Shown: positions 1 through 8,443 of the stretch, one piece after another | Layout: each line of letters opens with the position of its first letter | Numbering within the stretch: the first letter of the stretch is position 1 | Virus record (IMG/VR): IMGVR_UViG_3300030106_001011 | Span: 714 to 23,685 of that record | Origin: a virus | Length of the DNA stretch: 22,972 bases | Strand: one strand, 5' to 3' | Program-made: the position numbers and the translations under genes | Notes under the pieces: generated by a model | What the model saw: only the letters and a program-made list of their open reading frames with translations | Database searches by the model: none | Told to the model about the DNA's origin: nothing

Positions 1-187
1 CACTTGTTGCTGCTGCAAAAAATGGAAGTTGTGGTTCTTCATTGGCTATATCATTAATTGATTTGTTAATAGAATTTTTAACAAAGTTTTGAATACCTGT
101 CGCACTCGCAAATGTAGCAGAGGTTAGCTCAATCTCATTAAGTTCACGTAAAACATCATTTGTTAGTGTTAGGAATGTTGTTGCCAT
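1..187 (-). CDS. Tail/neck-type virion protein, N-terminal part
   Basis: The first 62 codons of a leftward gene that continues beyond the window edge. It starts MATTFLTLTNDVLREL and continues with a polar helical stretch. The ATG is preceded by a clear GGAG ribosome site about 6 bases upstream. It is the next gene after the major capsid protein, where podoviruses carry head-tail connector or tail tube genes. The N-terminus resembles small structural proteins that follow the coat gene in marine podoviruses. That assignment rests on position and a remembered family pattern; no catalytic or diagnostic motif is present in the visible part. Confidence 0.6.
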   Translation of the reverse strand, partial: MATTFLTLTNDVLRELNEIELTSATFASATGIQNFVKNSINKSINDIANEEPQLPFFAAATS

Positions 188-212
188 TAAATCTCCAAAT
201 TAAAAGTGTAAG

Positions 213-240
213 GGGGAAGCGAACACATGATTCCTTCCCC
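213..240 (-). terminator. Stem-loop after the major capsid gene
   Basis: GGGGAAG (213-219) can pair with CTTCCCC (234-240), giving a 7-bp GC-rich stem with a 14-base loop between the coat stop codon and the next start. On the leftward transcript no proper U-run follows, so it may be a weak terminator or an mRNA-stabilising or processing hairpin that sets the coat/tail ratio. Confidence 0.45.
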
Positions 241-253
241 ACTTACGAATTGC

Positions 254-1243
254 TTAGTCTACTACGTAGAAAGCAGATACTAGAGCTTCAGGTCTAAGTA
301 CTTCCGCACCATAAACGTGAAGACCTCTAACTATATCACCAAATGAATCAGGATCTCTAAGGACCTCTGTTGATGTTATAGCTTGAGCAGTAGCTGTTGA
401 CGATATGTGTCCTGCTAATACTTTACCAGTAGCGTTAGACGTACTAGCAACATTATTAGATTTGTACATATCAAATCCACGTAATTTACCACTGGATACT
501 AAACCATTTCTCAGTGAGCCTTGACCTGCGTTGAAGTCAACGGATAGAAGTTTAGAACCAGACTGTGAAAGCTCTTCGTAGAACGAAGGTGGTGCTAAGA
601 ACCATCTTCCTTCCTCAGGAATGCTTTGGTCGTCAAGTAGTCTAGCCATTCTAGCCATAAGGTCTAGGGCATCTACACCAGTTCCATCAGAACCTAAAAG
701 GTCTACTGAGTTTGTGGCGTGAGTCATGCTTGAATCAGCAGTAGAACTGTCTGAACCTATGACGTGGTCTGGTGAACTTGAAGATACACCTGCAAACATT
801 TCTGCAATGACACCTGCATCAAACGCATCTCTCAATGCATATGCAGCAGATGAACTTGCAACTTCTTTGAAGTTCACGTGAGACATTGAAGTTTCAATAT
901 CATCAACGATGAATTTAAAAGCGTTTGCTACATCAACAACCATAGTTAATTCTTGGTCTGTTAATGCTGTTTTAGTTACGTCAGCACCTCTCTCATATTG
1001 ATAAACGGTGATTTCGGGTTCTTTAATGATTCTTACAGTATCTCCGAAAGCAGATATTTCTCCTGCGTAATCAGTGTTAGTGATTGCTTCAGCTACCGAA
1101 GCTTTTCTAAAAAAGTTTAAAACCTTTTTGGAATAGACTTTCGGTAAGAAAAAGGAGTTAGTTTGACCACTTACGGAGTTACCAAAGTTACCATTTGTAT
1201 CAGTTGACTGCTCAAAAAATTGGTCAGATTGATTAAATGCCAT
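254..1243 (-). CDS. Major capsid protein
   Basis: A 329-residue protein, the expected size for a podoviral HK97- or P22-like coat subunit. The N-terminus (MAFNQSDQFFEQSTDTNG) is polar. It is followed by a region with FFLPKVYSKKVLNFFRKASV and GDTVRIIKEPEITVYQYERG, the kind of N-arm and strand pattern seen in coat proteins of marine podoviruses. It lies directly after an acidic coiled-coil scaffold gene, the standard order. AAGGAG sits about 8 bases before the ATG, and a hairpin follows the gene. It would assemble as hundreds of copies in the head shell. The role is well supported by context and general pattern; the exact fold family is not proven here. Confidence 0.88.
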   Translation of the reverse strand: MAFNQSDQFFEQSTDTNGNFGNSVSGQTNSFFLPKVYSKKVLNFFRKASVAEAITNTDYAGEISAFGDTVRIIKEPEITVYQYERGADVTKTALTDQELTMVVDVANAFKFIVDDIETSMSHVNFKEVASSSAAYALRDAFDAGVIAEMFAGVSSSSPDHVIGSDSSTADSSMTHATNSVDLLGSDGTGVDALDLMARMARLLDDQSIPEEGRWFLAPPSFYEELSQSGSKLLSVDFNAGQGSLRNGLVSSGKLRGFDMYKSNNVASTSNATGKVLAGHISSTATAQAITSTEVLRDPDSFGDIVRGLHVYGAEVLRPEALVSAFYVVD

Positions 1244-1272
1244 AATTATTCTCCTTGAATATTATATTTTGG

Positions 1273-2145
1273 TTATCCAATAATTCTGCCTTCCTCTAAA
1301 GCTTTGTCGATTTCACTTTCGAGTCTATCGTACTCGTCCATAGATAAGGCAGCAATTTCCTGTTGTGTCCAAATCTTAGGTTCGTTTACATCTGCAGGTT
1401 TAGTTGTCTTGGTAGATACTAAATCTGCTGCATCGTTCCTTGATTTGGGAGGAGTTGATTGTGCAGTTACGATTCCATTTTCAGCTTTAAAAAGGTCAAT
1501 GGCTTTACTAGCAAGAGTTGCATTGTTTGGATTATTATAAATCCAATCTTGTATCTCTTCTGGCTGAGTTTCTGCCCACGCATGAAATTCATTGCTACTT
1601 CTAAGTTCATCAAAGTCAGGATGTTTACTTAACAAATCTTTCTCTGCTTCTCTTTTTAGTATTTCTGATTCACGGTTTTGCATTGCATCCAATCTTTCTT
1701 GCAGTGTTGCAAGTTTTTCTTCGCTTTGCAAATGGGCTACTGATTCAACCACTTCGTAAACATCAGGATATTGAGCTTTAAATTGTTCTAGTTCCTCGGG
1801 AGTTTTAGGAGCTACATACTCAGGTTGCGTTTCAGTAACTCTTTGTAGTAACTCTTGCTCTCTTGCTCTAAAATTATTTAAGCTATTATCATAATGTTTT
1901 TTTAAGTCATCATATCTTTTTTTATAATCTGGACGTTTGTAAGCTTTTTCATTAGAAGGTTGAGGTTCAGCTTTCGCTTCTTCTTGTACTTCTTCTGTTT
2001 GTGCTTGTGGACGTTCAAAAAATAATCCCTCTGCCGTATCACCATGTTTAGGCATAACATCATCAGTATGCCATGCTTTTTTCTGATTATACGGATTAGG
2101 TGTTGCTTCTGTGGATTCCTCCTGTATTGTTTCAACTTCTGTCAT
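1273..2145 (-). CDS. Capsid assembly scaffolding protein
   Basis: A 290-residue, strongly Glu/Lys/Gln-rich protein with long helical, coiled-coil-prone stretches (about residues 70-190). The N-terminus is disordered and acidic, and the C-terminus is helical and acidic. There are no membrane segments or enzymatic motifs. This composition, plus its place between the portal-side genes and the coat gene, is typical of scaffolds that occupy the prohead interior and are removed before DNA packaging. AAGGAG stands about 8 bases before the ATG. The preceding 138-base gap carries several hairpins that could let this gene and the coat gene be expressed at a different level from the genes before them. 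Confidence 0.82.
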   Translation of the reverse strand: MTEVETIQEESTEATPNPYNQKKAWHTDDVMPKHGDTAEGLFFERPQAQTEEVQEEAKAEPQPSNEKAYKRPDYKKRYDDLKKHYDNSLNNFRAREQELLQRVTETQPEYVAPKTPEELEQFKAQYPDVYEVVESVAHLQSEEKLATLQERLDAMQNRESEILKREAEKDLLSKHPDFDELRSSNEFHAWAETQPEEIQDWIYNNPNNATLASKAIDLFKAENGIVTAQSTPPKSRNDAADLVSTKTTKPADVNEPKIWTQQEIAALSMDEYDRLESEIDKALEEGRIIG

Positions 2146-2161
2146 TTTATTTTCTCCTTAA

Positions 2162-2278
2162 GGGCTTGTGCTATTTACAAGGTAGCCTATCATAAAAACG
2201 TCTTTTTATTAGGGGCTTGTCTTACAAGGTAGCTAAAGGTTGTTAAAGTGATAAGGGTCACAAAGTGAGTAGCTTATC
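2162..2278 (-). repeat. Cluster of hairpins and a short direct repeat before the scaffold gene
   Basis: This 138-bp intergenic stretch has four potential stem-loops. Two copies of a near-identical unit (2162-2186 and 2213-2234: GGGCTTGT, a spacer, then ACAAGGTAGC) each form a CTTGT/ACAAG hairpin. Between them lies an A/T hairpin (2192-2209, ATAAAAA loop TTTTTAT). At 2250-2278, GATAAG pairs with CTTATC immediately after the stop of the 515-aa gene. They could be RNA processing sites, a partial terminator or protein-binding sites at the boundary between connector genes and scaffold/coat genes. No convincing promoter was found here. Confidence 0.5.
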
Positions 2279-2283
2279 GTTAA

Positions 2284-3831
2284 TTAGCTTCTGACGTATG
2301 GGGCAGTAGAAAGCATAGACTTTTTAAGTTCATTACCTATTAAATCTTCTTCTTCTCGCATACTAGCTTGAGCACCAACAGTTTCTTTCGTTACTCTGAT
2401 GTCTTGCTGTGTAGGTTGAGGTTGAGGTCGAAAAATAGGTTCTTCCTGCATTACCATTCCACCATTAGCCATATCTTGTCTTCCATCTGCTCTAGCTTCT
2501 GCTTCTTTCATCATAGACATTAATCTGTCTTCTCCGATTTCTTCAGTTGCCTTTGCAGTAAAGACAAATTCTCCATCCGATAACCTTGCAGGTATCGAAT
2601 CGGATATTCCAGTACCCGGTCCTTCAACAGTTCCAGAGCCTGTAAATTCGGTTGCACTCTCGACTACTTGGTCAAATATCTCGCTTAGTTTTGCATCTTT
2701 CTCGAGAGCTCTATTTAAATAATTCTTATCTTCATCATCTAGTGTAGACTCTATAACATAGTCTACATATTCTTCTTCCATTTCTTCATCAGGAAGCATT
2801 TCTGAATTCATTTCTTTTGTTTCTATTTTAGCAGGAGATACAGAAATTGCAAGTGCATTCATCTGGTCGTCTACTGTACCACCTTTTGAAAAAGGTATAT
2901 CATCATCTTCAGATACTTTGACGAAGTAATCATCATCGTCTAATTTTTTTACTTTACCTGAAATTATTTCTTGTATACTGTTTGCAGAAATAGCAGTTTC
3001 CTCACCATCAAGTGTATCATAAAAAATTACATTTTCACCTCTTTCATATTCTTTAATAATATCATCTGCTGTAGTAGACCTTTCCATGTATTTAGCTTCC
3101 TCAGGAGTCATAATACTTCTATATCTTTTAGGAAGTTCTCTTCTTAAAATTTGTTTAGCTTTTGAAGATAAAGCTCTAACAATACCACCAACTGCTTTTT
3201 CTTCCCTTAATAATTTTTTCATCCTATTTCTTACATCATCTGGAAATGTATCACCTATGCCTTCTTCTCTTAATTGTTTTCTAGCTAATTGTTCGGCTGC
3301 TAGTTCTTGTGACCTTGATATATTCATCCCAACATCTTGACCTCCCATAGGTGGTTCTCCTTCCATACCTGCTATTCTAAGCATTAGTTTAGAAGCTTGC
3401 AGGTTTGCTTCTTTTGTTCCCATACGTCCTCTTACATCTTCAAAAAATTGGTCAATAGTTTCATCACTTAAACCTTGTTTTTGTAAGTTTTCACGAACAA
3501 GTCCTAAGTTTACATATTTAGGCATATCAGCTCTTACATTTTCAATAAACTCGTCTATTGAAGAATCAAAACCCTCTACTCCACTCATTACTTCAAATTC
3601 ATCAAGTACTTCTTTTATTCTTACATCTGACAATCCTAATTCTTTAAGCTGTTTAACTGAATCACTTTTTGGTAAAACTACTCCTTCTTTAACTTGTTCT
3701 GATGCTTTTCTAGCAAACTTACTTAAAAATCCACCTACAGCTTTACGTTCTCTTAACAAAGAAAAGTCTTCACCACTAATCTTGCCATCTTTGTTAGCAT
3801 CTAGTTTTTTTTGTTTACCTTTTAGTGCCAT
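2284..3831 (-). CDS. Virion-associated protein with EF-hand-like N-terminus
   Basis: A 515-residue protein between portal and scaffold. The N-terminus holds one calcium-loop-like motif, LDANKDGKISGEDF, with Asp11, Asn13, Asp15, Ile18 and Asp22 in the spacing of dockerin/EF-hand loops. Residues about 30-220 are helical and charged. Around residues 400-440 is a conserved-looking stretch with GPGTGISDSIPARLSDGEF, seen in large structural proteins of marine phages. The C-terminus is Gln/Pro/Met-rich. Its start overlaps the stop of the 76-aa gene (TAATG), so translation is probably coupled. It may be an internal, neck or ejection protein; the position suggests a head role, but the specific function is unknown. 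Confidence 0.72.
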   Translation of the reverse strand: MALKGKQKKLDANKDGKISGEDFSLLRERKAVGGFLSKFARKASEQVKEGVVLPKSDSVKQLKELGLSDVRIKEVLDEFEVMSGVEGFDSSIDEFIENVRADMPKYVNLGLVRENLQKQGLSDETIDQFFEDVRGRMGTKEANLQASKLMLRIAGMEGEPPMGGQDVGMNISRSQELAAEQLARKQLREEGIGDTFPDDVRNRMKKLLREEKAVGGIVRALSSKAKQILRRELPKRYRSIMTPEEAKYMERSTTADDIIKEYERGENVIFYDTLDGEETAISANSIQEIISGKVKKLDDDDYFVKVSEDDDIPFSKGGTVDDQMNALAISVSPAKIETKEMNSEMLPDEEMEEEYVDYVIESTLDDEDKNYLNRALEKDAKLSEIFDQVVESATEFTGSGTVEGPGTGISDSIPARLSDGEFVFTAKATEEIGEDRLMSMMKEAEARADGRQDMANGGMVMQEEPIFRPQPQPTQQDIRVTKETVGAQASMREEEDLIGNELKKSMLSTAPYVRS

Positions 3832-4061
3832 TAATCTCCCTCTCTATCTAATGTTACTTTTACTTCTTCTTTAAGTTTACTCAATGTTTCCACTAAAGCC
3901 CACTTCCCCCGGTTGAGGAACAATTCCTGTTCCGATGTTGCCACCACCAGACCCTGTACGGTCAAGTTCCTCTGGTGGTTGAGGTGTTCCTGTAGGGCTT
4001 CCCATGCCTGTGGGTGGTTGACCAGTGGGAGCAGTTTCTTCGCCTGTTGTTTGCTGAGCAT
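3831..4061 (-). CDS. Small helical protein overprinted on the portal 3' end
   Basis: A 76-residue protein, mostly helical (LLPLVNHPQAWEALQEHL near the N-terminus, KLKEEVKVTLDRE near the C-terminus). It is read in a different frame from the portal and shares about 185 bases with its tail. A GGA-type ribosome site stands before the ATG. Its TAA overlaps the next gene's ATG by one base, and its final codons contain that gene's GGGAGA ribosome site; such coupling argues that it is translated. The portal tail over the same bases is Gly/Pro/Thr-rich low complexity, as expected if this frame carries the constraint. Small helical proteins follow the portal in many marine podoviruses. Function unknown. 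Confidence 0.68.
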   Translation of the reverse strand: MLSKQQAKKLLPLVNHPQAWEALQEHLNHQRNLTVQGLVVATSEQELFLNRGKWALVETLSKLKEEVKVTLDREGD

Positions 4062-6072
4062 TTTGCATTCCTATAATTTGGGCAGCTATTGCAGCTTCTT
4101 CCGGACTATTCAAAATTTCTTCTGGGTCTAGGTCGAGACTGAAAGCTAGTTCACTAATTAATTTAGACATTTTAACAAATGGTGCAATAGCAGGATTCTG
4201 TGCAGTTTGCAAGAACATAGTAAGTCTTTGTGACCTTACTTCTTTTTGCATTAGACTGGCTGTACCCATTGCTTCTATTTCTAAGTCACCAATAATATCT
4301 AAATCTTCTTCTATAAATTGCATATTCCAATGGAAGAAAGCTTCTCCTAATGGTTTAAGCAAAAAGTCGTCAATGTTTTTTATAACTGTTTTAATATTTA
4401 AACTTGATGCACCAAGTAGCATTGACATACCTGATGCAGTCCTAGTCATGCTCTGTACTCCTGTTTGCCCATGAGAGTAACTAGGTATTCCAGTTTGTTC
4501 GTCTGCAAGTTGTCTAAACTTGTCAAACATCATCATGTTTTCTGTAGCTGTATTTGGAAACTTAATTCCATGAATAGACTGACCCGGCATTCCTGCTTGT
4601 CTACGGAATATTTTTCCGGGATATATATCCATTGATTGTCCACCTACTAAAGCAGACTCATCTACATCAAACACTAATGAACCTGACAGTGCTAAATTGT
4701 CAATAGCCATTCTAGCATGTCCATTCATAATCTGTTGAGAATCTAACATATTTTCTGGTACACCAATACCAAAGAAACTGTATGGATTCTTTTCATATGG
4801 AAATGCATGATATGGTAGTGTCGGAGGTGTAAATGGATTTACAACTGCTCTTAATAAAACAGCACCACACGTCCATGCATTAATCTGTACTTCATCTAAA
4901 TCGTCTACTGTGTCTGGTAAATCAATACCAACTTCACGAGCATAGTCTGCATCCATGATTCCCCAGTATTCTAGTATTTCATATCTATCTGAATAATCTG
5001 TTTCGCTTCTATCTTCGTCAGCAGTTATTTGGTCTTCAAAGTCACGAGCTTCATAATTCGGACCCATCTGTAAAACATTTCTAATAGCATCTTTATCAAA
5101 GTAAGGCATGTTACGTAAGTTACGTACTTGACTTCTATTAAACTTATGTCTATGCACAATGTAATCACACTCTTCCATTGTAGTAGCATTTGGGTCAGGA
5201 TAAAAATCCCAACAACTAACAAACTCTACTCTTGGAACTCTAACGTGTGTAGGAGTATAGTTTCTTCCTTCTTCTCCCTGTGTCCAACGATGTAATGTTT
5301 TATTAAAACTAAATGGTCCTTTTAAGATGCCTGTTCCAAGCATAGCTGCTTCAAACAATGAATTACGTAATTCTGATATACCATTAGATTCTTCTAATTG
5401 GTCATGGATTAATTTTTCCATGTTACGTGCAGCTATTTGTGCAGGATTAATAGTAGGAGCAGGTATAGCAGAACTTCCTTCTGTTAAAACTATTTCTCCA
5501 TCTGTTCCTACATAATTATCTTCTAATGAAGATAAAAAGTCTTCTCCACTAACTAATGTAGCTCCTGCTTTTAAAACTTTACCATCACCTTCAAAACCTA
5601 CATTAAAAGGATTTTCATCTAGTTGTACTTGTGATACATCAATCCCACTTTCTACATAAGGTCCTTCGATATTAACAGGAGCTTGATTTAAATTTATGTG
5701 AGCTTCTTTAGCTATGCCCTCTGGTAATCTTGTTTCTTTTACAGAAATAGGAAACTGTCCTGTGCCAAACAAAACATCTATAAGTTGTCCATATGCAGCT
5801 ACAGTTTTAGTTTTTGTAACTTTAATAAATACTCTAGATTTTTCTGATTCTCTAAACCTTACACGCTTGCCATACAGACCTCTAAAGTTTTGATAAGACT
5901 GTAGCCATCGTTCTTCATCACCTTGTCTTGCTCTTTCAGCATCTGCAAAACGACTTCTAACAATACCTACTAAGTTTCTACTCTGGTCTTCTTCAAGCTG
6001 TAAAGTTTTGCCATCTTCGCCTTCAACCTCTTCATAGATGTTGTCAGCGTTTAAAAATGTATTTTCTTCCAT
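3877..6072 (-). CDS. Portal protein (head-tail connector)
   Basis: A 731-residue portal that forms the dodecameric ring through which DNA is packaged and ejected. The sequence directly follows the large terminase and carries portal-like features: an N-terminal region ending in a long helix, a central region with VEFVSCWDFYPDPNA and DSQQIMNGHARMAIDN, and GQTGVQSMTRTASGMSML before a helical C-terminal part. The last 60 residues are Gly/Pro/Thr-rich and overlap the 76-aa gene. I chose the ATG at 6072, one base after the terminase stop, because the longer frame to 6105 starts with TTG, overlaps the terminase and adds an unlikely hydrophobic leader. Length fits large podoviral portals rather than the T7 type. 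Confidence 0.88.
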   Translation of the reverse strand: MEENTFLNADNIYEEVEGEDGKTLQLEEDQSRNLVGIVRSRFADAERARQGDEERWLQSYQNFRGLYGKRVRFRESEKSRVFIKVTKTKTVAAYGQLIDVLFGTGQFPISVKETRLPEGIAKEAHINLNQAPVNIEGPYVESGIDVSQVQLDENPFNVGFEGDGKVLKAGATLVSGEDFLSSLEDNYVGTDGEIVLTEGSSAIPAPTINPAQIAARNMEKLIHDQLEESNGISELRNSLFEAAMLGTGILKGPFSFNKTLHRWTQGEEGRNYTPTHVRVPRVEFVSCWDFYPDPNATTMEECDYIVHRHKFNRSQVRNLRNMPYFDKDAIRNVLQMGPNYEARDFEDQITADEDRSETDYSDRYEILEYWGIMDADYAREVGIDLPDTVDDLDEVQINAWTCGAVLLRAVVNPFTPPTLPYHAFPYEKNPYSFFGIGVPENMLDSQQIMNGHARMAIDNLALSGSLVFDVDESALVGGQSMDIYPGKIFRRQAGMPGQSIHGIKFPNTATENMMMFDKFRQLADEQTGIPSYSHGQTGVQSMTRTASGMSMLLGASSLNIKTVIKNIDDFLLKPLGEAFFHWNMQFIEEDLDIIGDLEIEAMGTASLMQKEVRSQRLTMFLQTAQNPAIAPFVKMSKLISELAFSLDLDPEEILNSPEEAAIAAQIIGMQNAQQTTGEETAPTGQPPTGMGSPTGTPQPPEELDRTGSGGGNIGTGIVPQPGEVGFSGNIE

Positions 6073-6073
6073 A

Positions 6074-7795
6074 TTAATATCCAAAAGTAGAATCAGAAGC
6101 TTCAAAAGTACGTTGTTTTAAACGTATCATATCTGAGATAGGGTCTGACATTCTAGGTCTACTCATTATTAAATACCTTAATGCATCATATGCATGGTCC
6201 TGTGCATGTGTATCTACATCCTCAGGATTTGTTTTTGCCAAAGGTATACTTTGTAATTCTTTAATTAGATTAGGGCAAGTGTTAAATATTTGTAAGCGTG
6301 GTCTACTTTCTGGATTTGCTTGTTTTAAATATTCGTGTATTTGCACTTTACCTGCTATTCTATTTTTATCTGCTCGTCTAAGTTTGTGTCCTGACTTAAT
6401 TAAAACTTCACCTATTGTAGGTCCTGTATAGCCAGTTCTTGCCCACGCTGCAGTATCTAACACACCCGGAATAGAACGATACTCGTCATACTCTCGTTCT
6501 GTAATCTGTGCTCCGAGTGCTTCTCCCGTAAGACCTTTTTGATAAAGTTCTCTATATATGATGAGGGTCTTATCCTGTGGGTCAACAGCAGCCCAAAGAC
6601 AACAGCTTTCCGAAGCGTAGCCATAGTCAATACCTTTAATTCTTTCCCAATGTAAGGGTATGTCAAAAGGTGTTATGACATGAACTGATGGGTCAAATTC
6701 TACGAAAGCTGCTCCTTCATTTACTTCCCAGTTACCTTCTAATAATTGTTTTCTTTGGATTGGAGGTAGTGAAAGGAGCATACGTTCATATTCACCATCT
6801 TTAGCTAAGTAAGGATTGTCTGCTAACTTAGCCGGAATAAACTTTCTTGTTAAACCATCAGAACCAATAAATGATTTATTAGGTTCATCCGATTCTAAAT
6901 ATCTTTTCTTTACCCAGTGTGCTCCAACACCACCCGGGTTTGCAGTACAACGTAAATAGGTTTTAATACTAGGGTCAGTTGTTCTTAAACGTGAAGCTAA
7001 ATAGTTCCAACCGAACTCAGTTGGTAAGTGGGTAATTTCATCAAACCCTATCCAACTGTATGCTTGACCTTGATACCTATATACGTCTGCATCTTTTTCC
7101 AAGAAACCAAATTCTATTTTAGCTCCACTTGGAAAGTTCCAAACCTTTTCTACTTCTCTAAACTTAGTTCCCGGAAAAGCTTTGGGATATAATTCTCTAC
7201 TCTTATCTATGAGTTCTCTCAACTCTGGCATAGACCTTCTAAGTATTAAAGCTCTATGTCCTTTAACGTGGCAGTAACGCAATGGGTCTATTAACATTGC
7301 AAAACTTTTACCACCACCTGCAGCACCACCATAAAGAACGTCTTTTTCGTCTGCTGCTAAAAAATCTGTTTGTGGTCCTTCGTTTGGCATAAAAGCAACA
7401 AACGAATTAGTTTCTTCTAAATGAGCTTGTACTGAATTAGCTAAAGTAGTAACGTCTGATTCTGTTACTACCTTCCCCTCTTTTGATACTGTGCGTTCAT
7501 CCGATGCGTTCTCAAACTTACGGACCGTTGTTTCTTGTTGTCTGAGTGTTTGTTTTTTGGACCGTAGTTTCTTTTCAAGTTTTTCAACTGTCCTCCTCTT
7601 TGAAGTTAATGACTTTCTGGCTGCCATTTTCTTCTTTTGTTTAGAAGAATAAGCATATTTGGATTTAGAACCTTTCGGTCTTCCTCCCTTCTTTCGAGGT
7701 GTTCCGTCTTTGTTAAGTATAAGGTTGCCTTCAGAATCTGTCAAGTAAAGAGTTGAATTTATTTCTGTCTGCTTCTTCTTGTCGTTGTCTGTCAT
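6074..7795 (-). CDS. terL: Terminase large subunit (packaging ATPase and nuclease)
   Basis: A 573-residue motor protein. The N-terminal ~130 residues form a basic extension with an AT-hook-like GRPKGSKSK (39-47) and a Lys/Arg/Gln-rich helix. The ATPase has Walker A GGAAGGGKS (156-164) and Walker B IGFDEITHLP with Asp252-Glu253; RCTANPGG follows as the coupling region. The RNase H-like nuclease begins with GIDYGY (Asp390) and has a late acidic motif in HAYDALRYL. It cuts concatemers and pumps DNA into the prohead with the small subunit and portal. The first 65 bases overlap the preceding 99-aa gene, so part of the basic N-terminus is overprinted. Confidence 0.95.
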   Translation of the reverse strand: MTDNDKKKQTEINSTLYLTDSEGNLILNKDGTPRKKGGRPKGSKSKYAYSSKQKKKMAARKSLTSKRRTVEKLEKKLRSKKQTLRQQETTVRKFENASDERTVSKEGKVVTESDVTTLANSVQAHLEETNSFVAFMPNEGPQTDFLAADEKDVLYGGAAGGGKSFAMLIDPLRYCHVKGHRALILRRSMPELRELIDKSRELYPKAFPGTKFREVEKVWNFPSGAKIEFGFLEKDADVYRYQGQAYSWIGFDEITHLPTEFGWNYLASRLRTTDPSIKTYLRCTANPGGVGAHWVKKRYLESDEPNKSFIGSDGLTRKFIPAKLADNPYLAKDGEYERMLLSLPPIQRKQLLEGNWEVNEGAAFVEFDPSVHVITPFDIPLHWERIKGIDYGYASESCCLWAAVDPQDKTLIIYRELYQKGLTGEALGAQITEREYDEYRSIPGVLDTAAWARTGYTGPTIGEVLIKSGHKLRRADKNRIAGKVQIHEYLKQANPESRPRLQIFNTCPNLIKELQSIPLAKTNPEDVDTHAQDHAYDALRYLIMSRPRMSDPISDMIRLKQRTFEASDSTFGY

Positions 7796-8030
7796 ACTTC
7801 TTATCTATATGTTTTTTTAAACCCATTCGTGAGAGTTTACGGTTAGTACTTGCTTCGAGCCAGTCAACTGCAACAGCTAAACTAATCTCGTCATTGCGTA
7901 CCATTTCTGATACAACATTTAAAGCTTGTATTTGTTCAGGTACAGGTTTTAAGTAACCTTCTACTTCGTTGTCAATTTCATATCCAAAAGGTATGGTTGA
8001 CGTTTTTCTTTTTATATATCCTTCTTTCAT
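7731..8030 (-). CDS. Small protein with a recombinase-linker-like pattern
   Basis: A 99-residue basic protein. RKTSTIPFGYEID, then YLKPVPEQIQAL and a helical half with SLAVAVDWLEASTNRKLSRMG, resembles the helix-turn-helix linker of large serine recombinases (PFGY, then L.P.P.E, then a helix pair), but no catalytic domain is present. It may be a small DNA-binding protein. It overlaps IscU (ATGA) at its start and TerL by 65 bases at its end, so it is tightly coupled to the packaging motor. Small proteins of this look precede terL in other marine phages as far as I recall. A packaging accessory role is a guess. Confidence 0.65.
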   Translation of the reverse strand: MKEGYIKRKTSTIPFGYEIDNEVEGYLKPVPEQIQALNVVSEMVRNDEISLAVAVDWLEASTNRKLSRMGLKKHIDKKYDRQRQEEADRNKFNSLLDRF

Positions 8031-8443
8031 AACTGATTGTGATGTCTACGAGCTAATTTGTTTTCCCAATCTTCAATAGCTTTTGCAATACTTTCTTCTG
8101 CTAACACAGAACAATGTAGTTTAATAGGTGGTAGTTCTAAAACTTCTGCAATGTCTTTATCTTTAATTTGTTTTGCTTCTTGTATAGTTTTACCTTTGAG
8201 CATATCTACAAATAATGTAGATGATGCTATAGCAGAACCACAACCATATGTTTTAAACTTAACATCTTCGATAGTATTACCATCTAGTTTAAGTTGTAAC
8301 CTCATTACATCACCACATGCAGGAGCACCTGTCATACCTGTAGCTACGTTAGGGTCATTAGGGTCAAACCTACCTACTGCATGTTTTTCAGGTTCATTAA
8401 GAACACTTTCAAATCTATCTACTACTTTTTGTGAATATGCCAT
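8027..8443 (-). CDS. iscU: IscU-type Fe-S cluster assembly scaffold
   Basis: 138 residues, full length for IscU. All ligands are present: Cys43 in GAPACGDVM with Asp45, Cys68 in YGCGSAIASS, and His110-Cys111 after LPPIK (104-108), which corresponds to the HscA-binding LPPVK of E. coli IscU. It should build a [2Fe-2S] cluster on these cysteines and pass it to target proteins, using host IscS and HscA/HscB, since no other Isc gene lies here. It is embedded in the late operon with one-base overlaps on both sides, so it is probably expressed late. This is an auxiliary metabolic gene; an acceptor might be a host protein or the cysteine-rich protein at 15077-15805. Confidence 0.92.
   Translation of the reverse strand: MAYSQKVVDRFESVLNEPEKHAVGRFDPNDPNVATGMTGAPACGDVMRLQLKLDGNTIEDVKFKTYGCGSAIASSTLFVDMLKGKTIQEAKQIKDKDIAEVLELPPIKLHCSVLAEESIAKAIEDWENKLARRHHNQL

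Noticed and set aside
2044-2232. Plus-strand frame over the scaffold start
   Set aside because: It lies opposite a clear gene and the hairpin array and has no ribosome site.
6073-6105. Longer portal start at 6105
   Set aside because: It would use TTG, overlap the terminase end and add a hydrophobic leader, whereas an ATG follows the terminase stop by one base.
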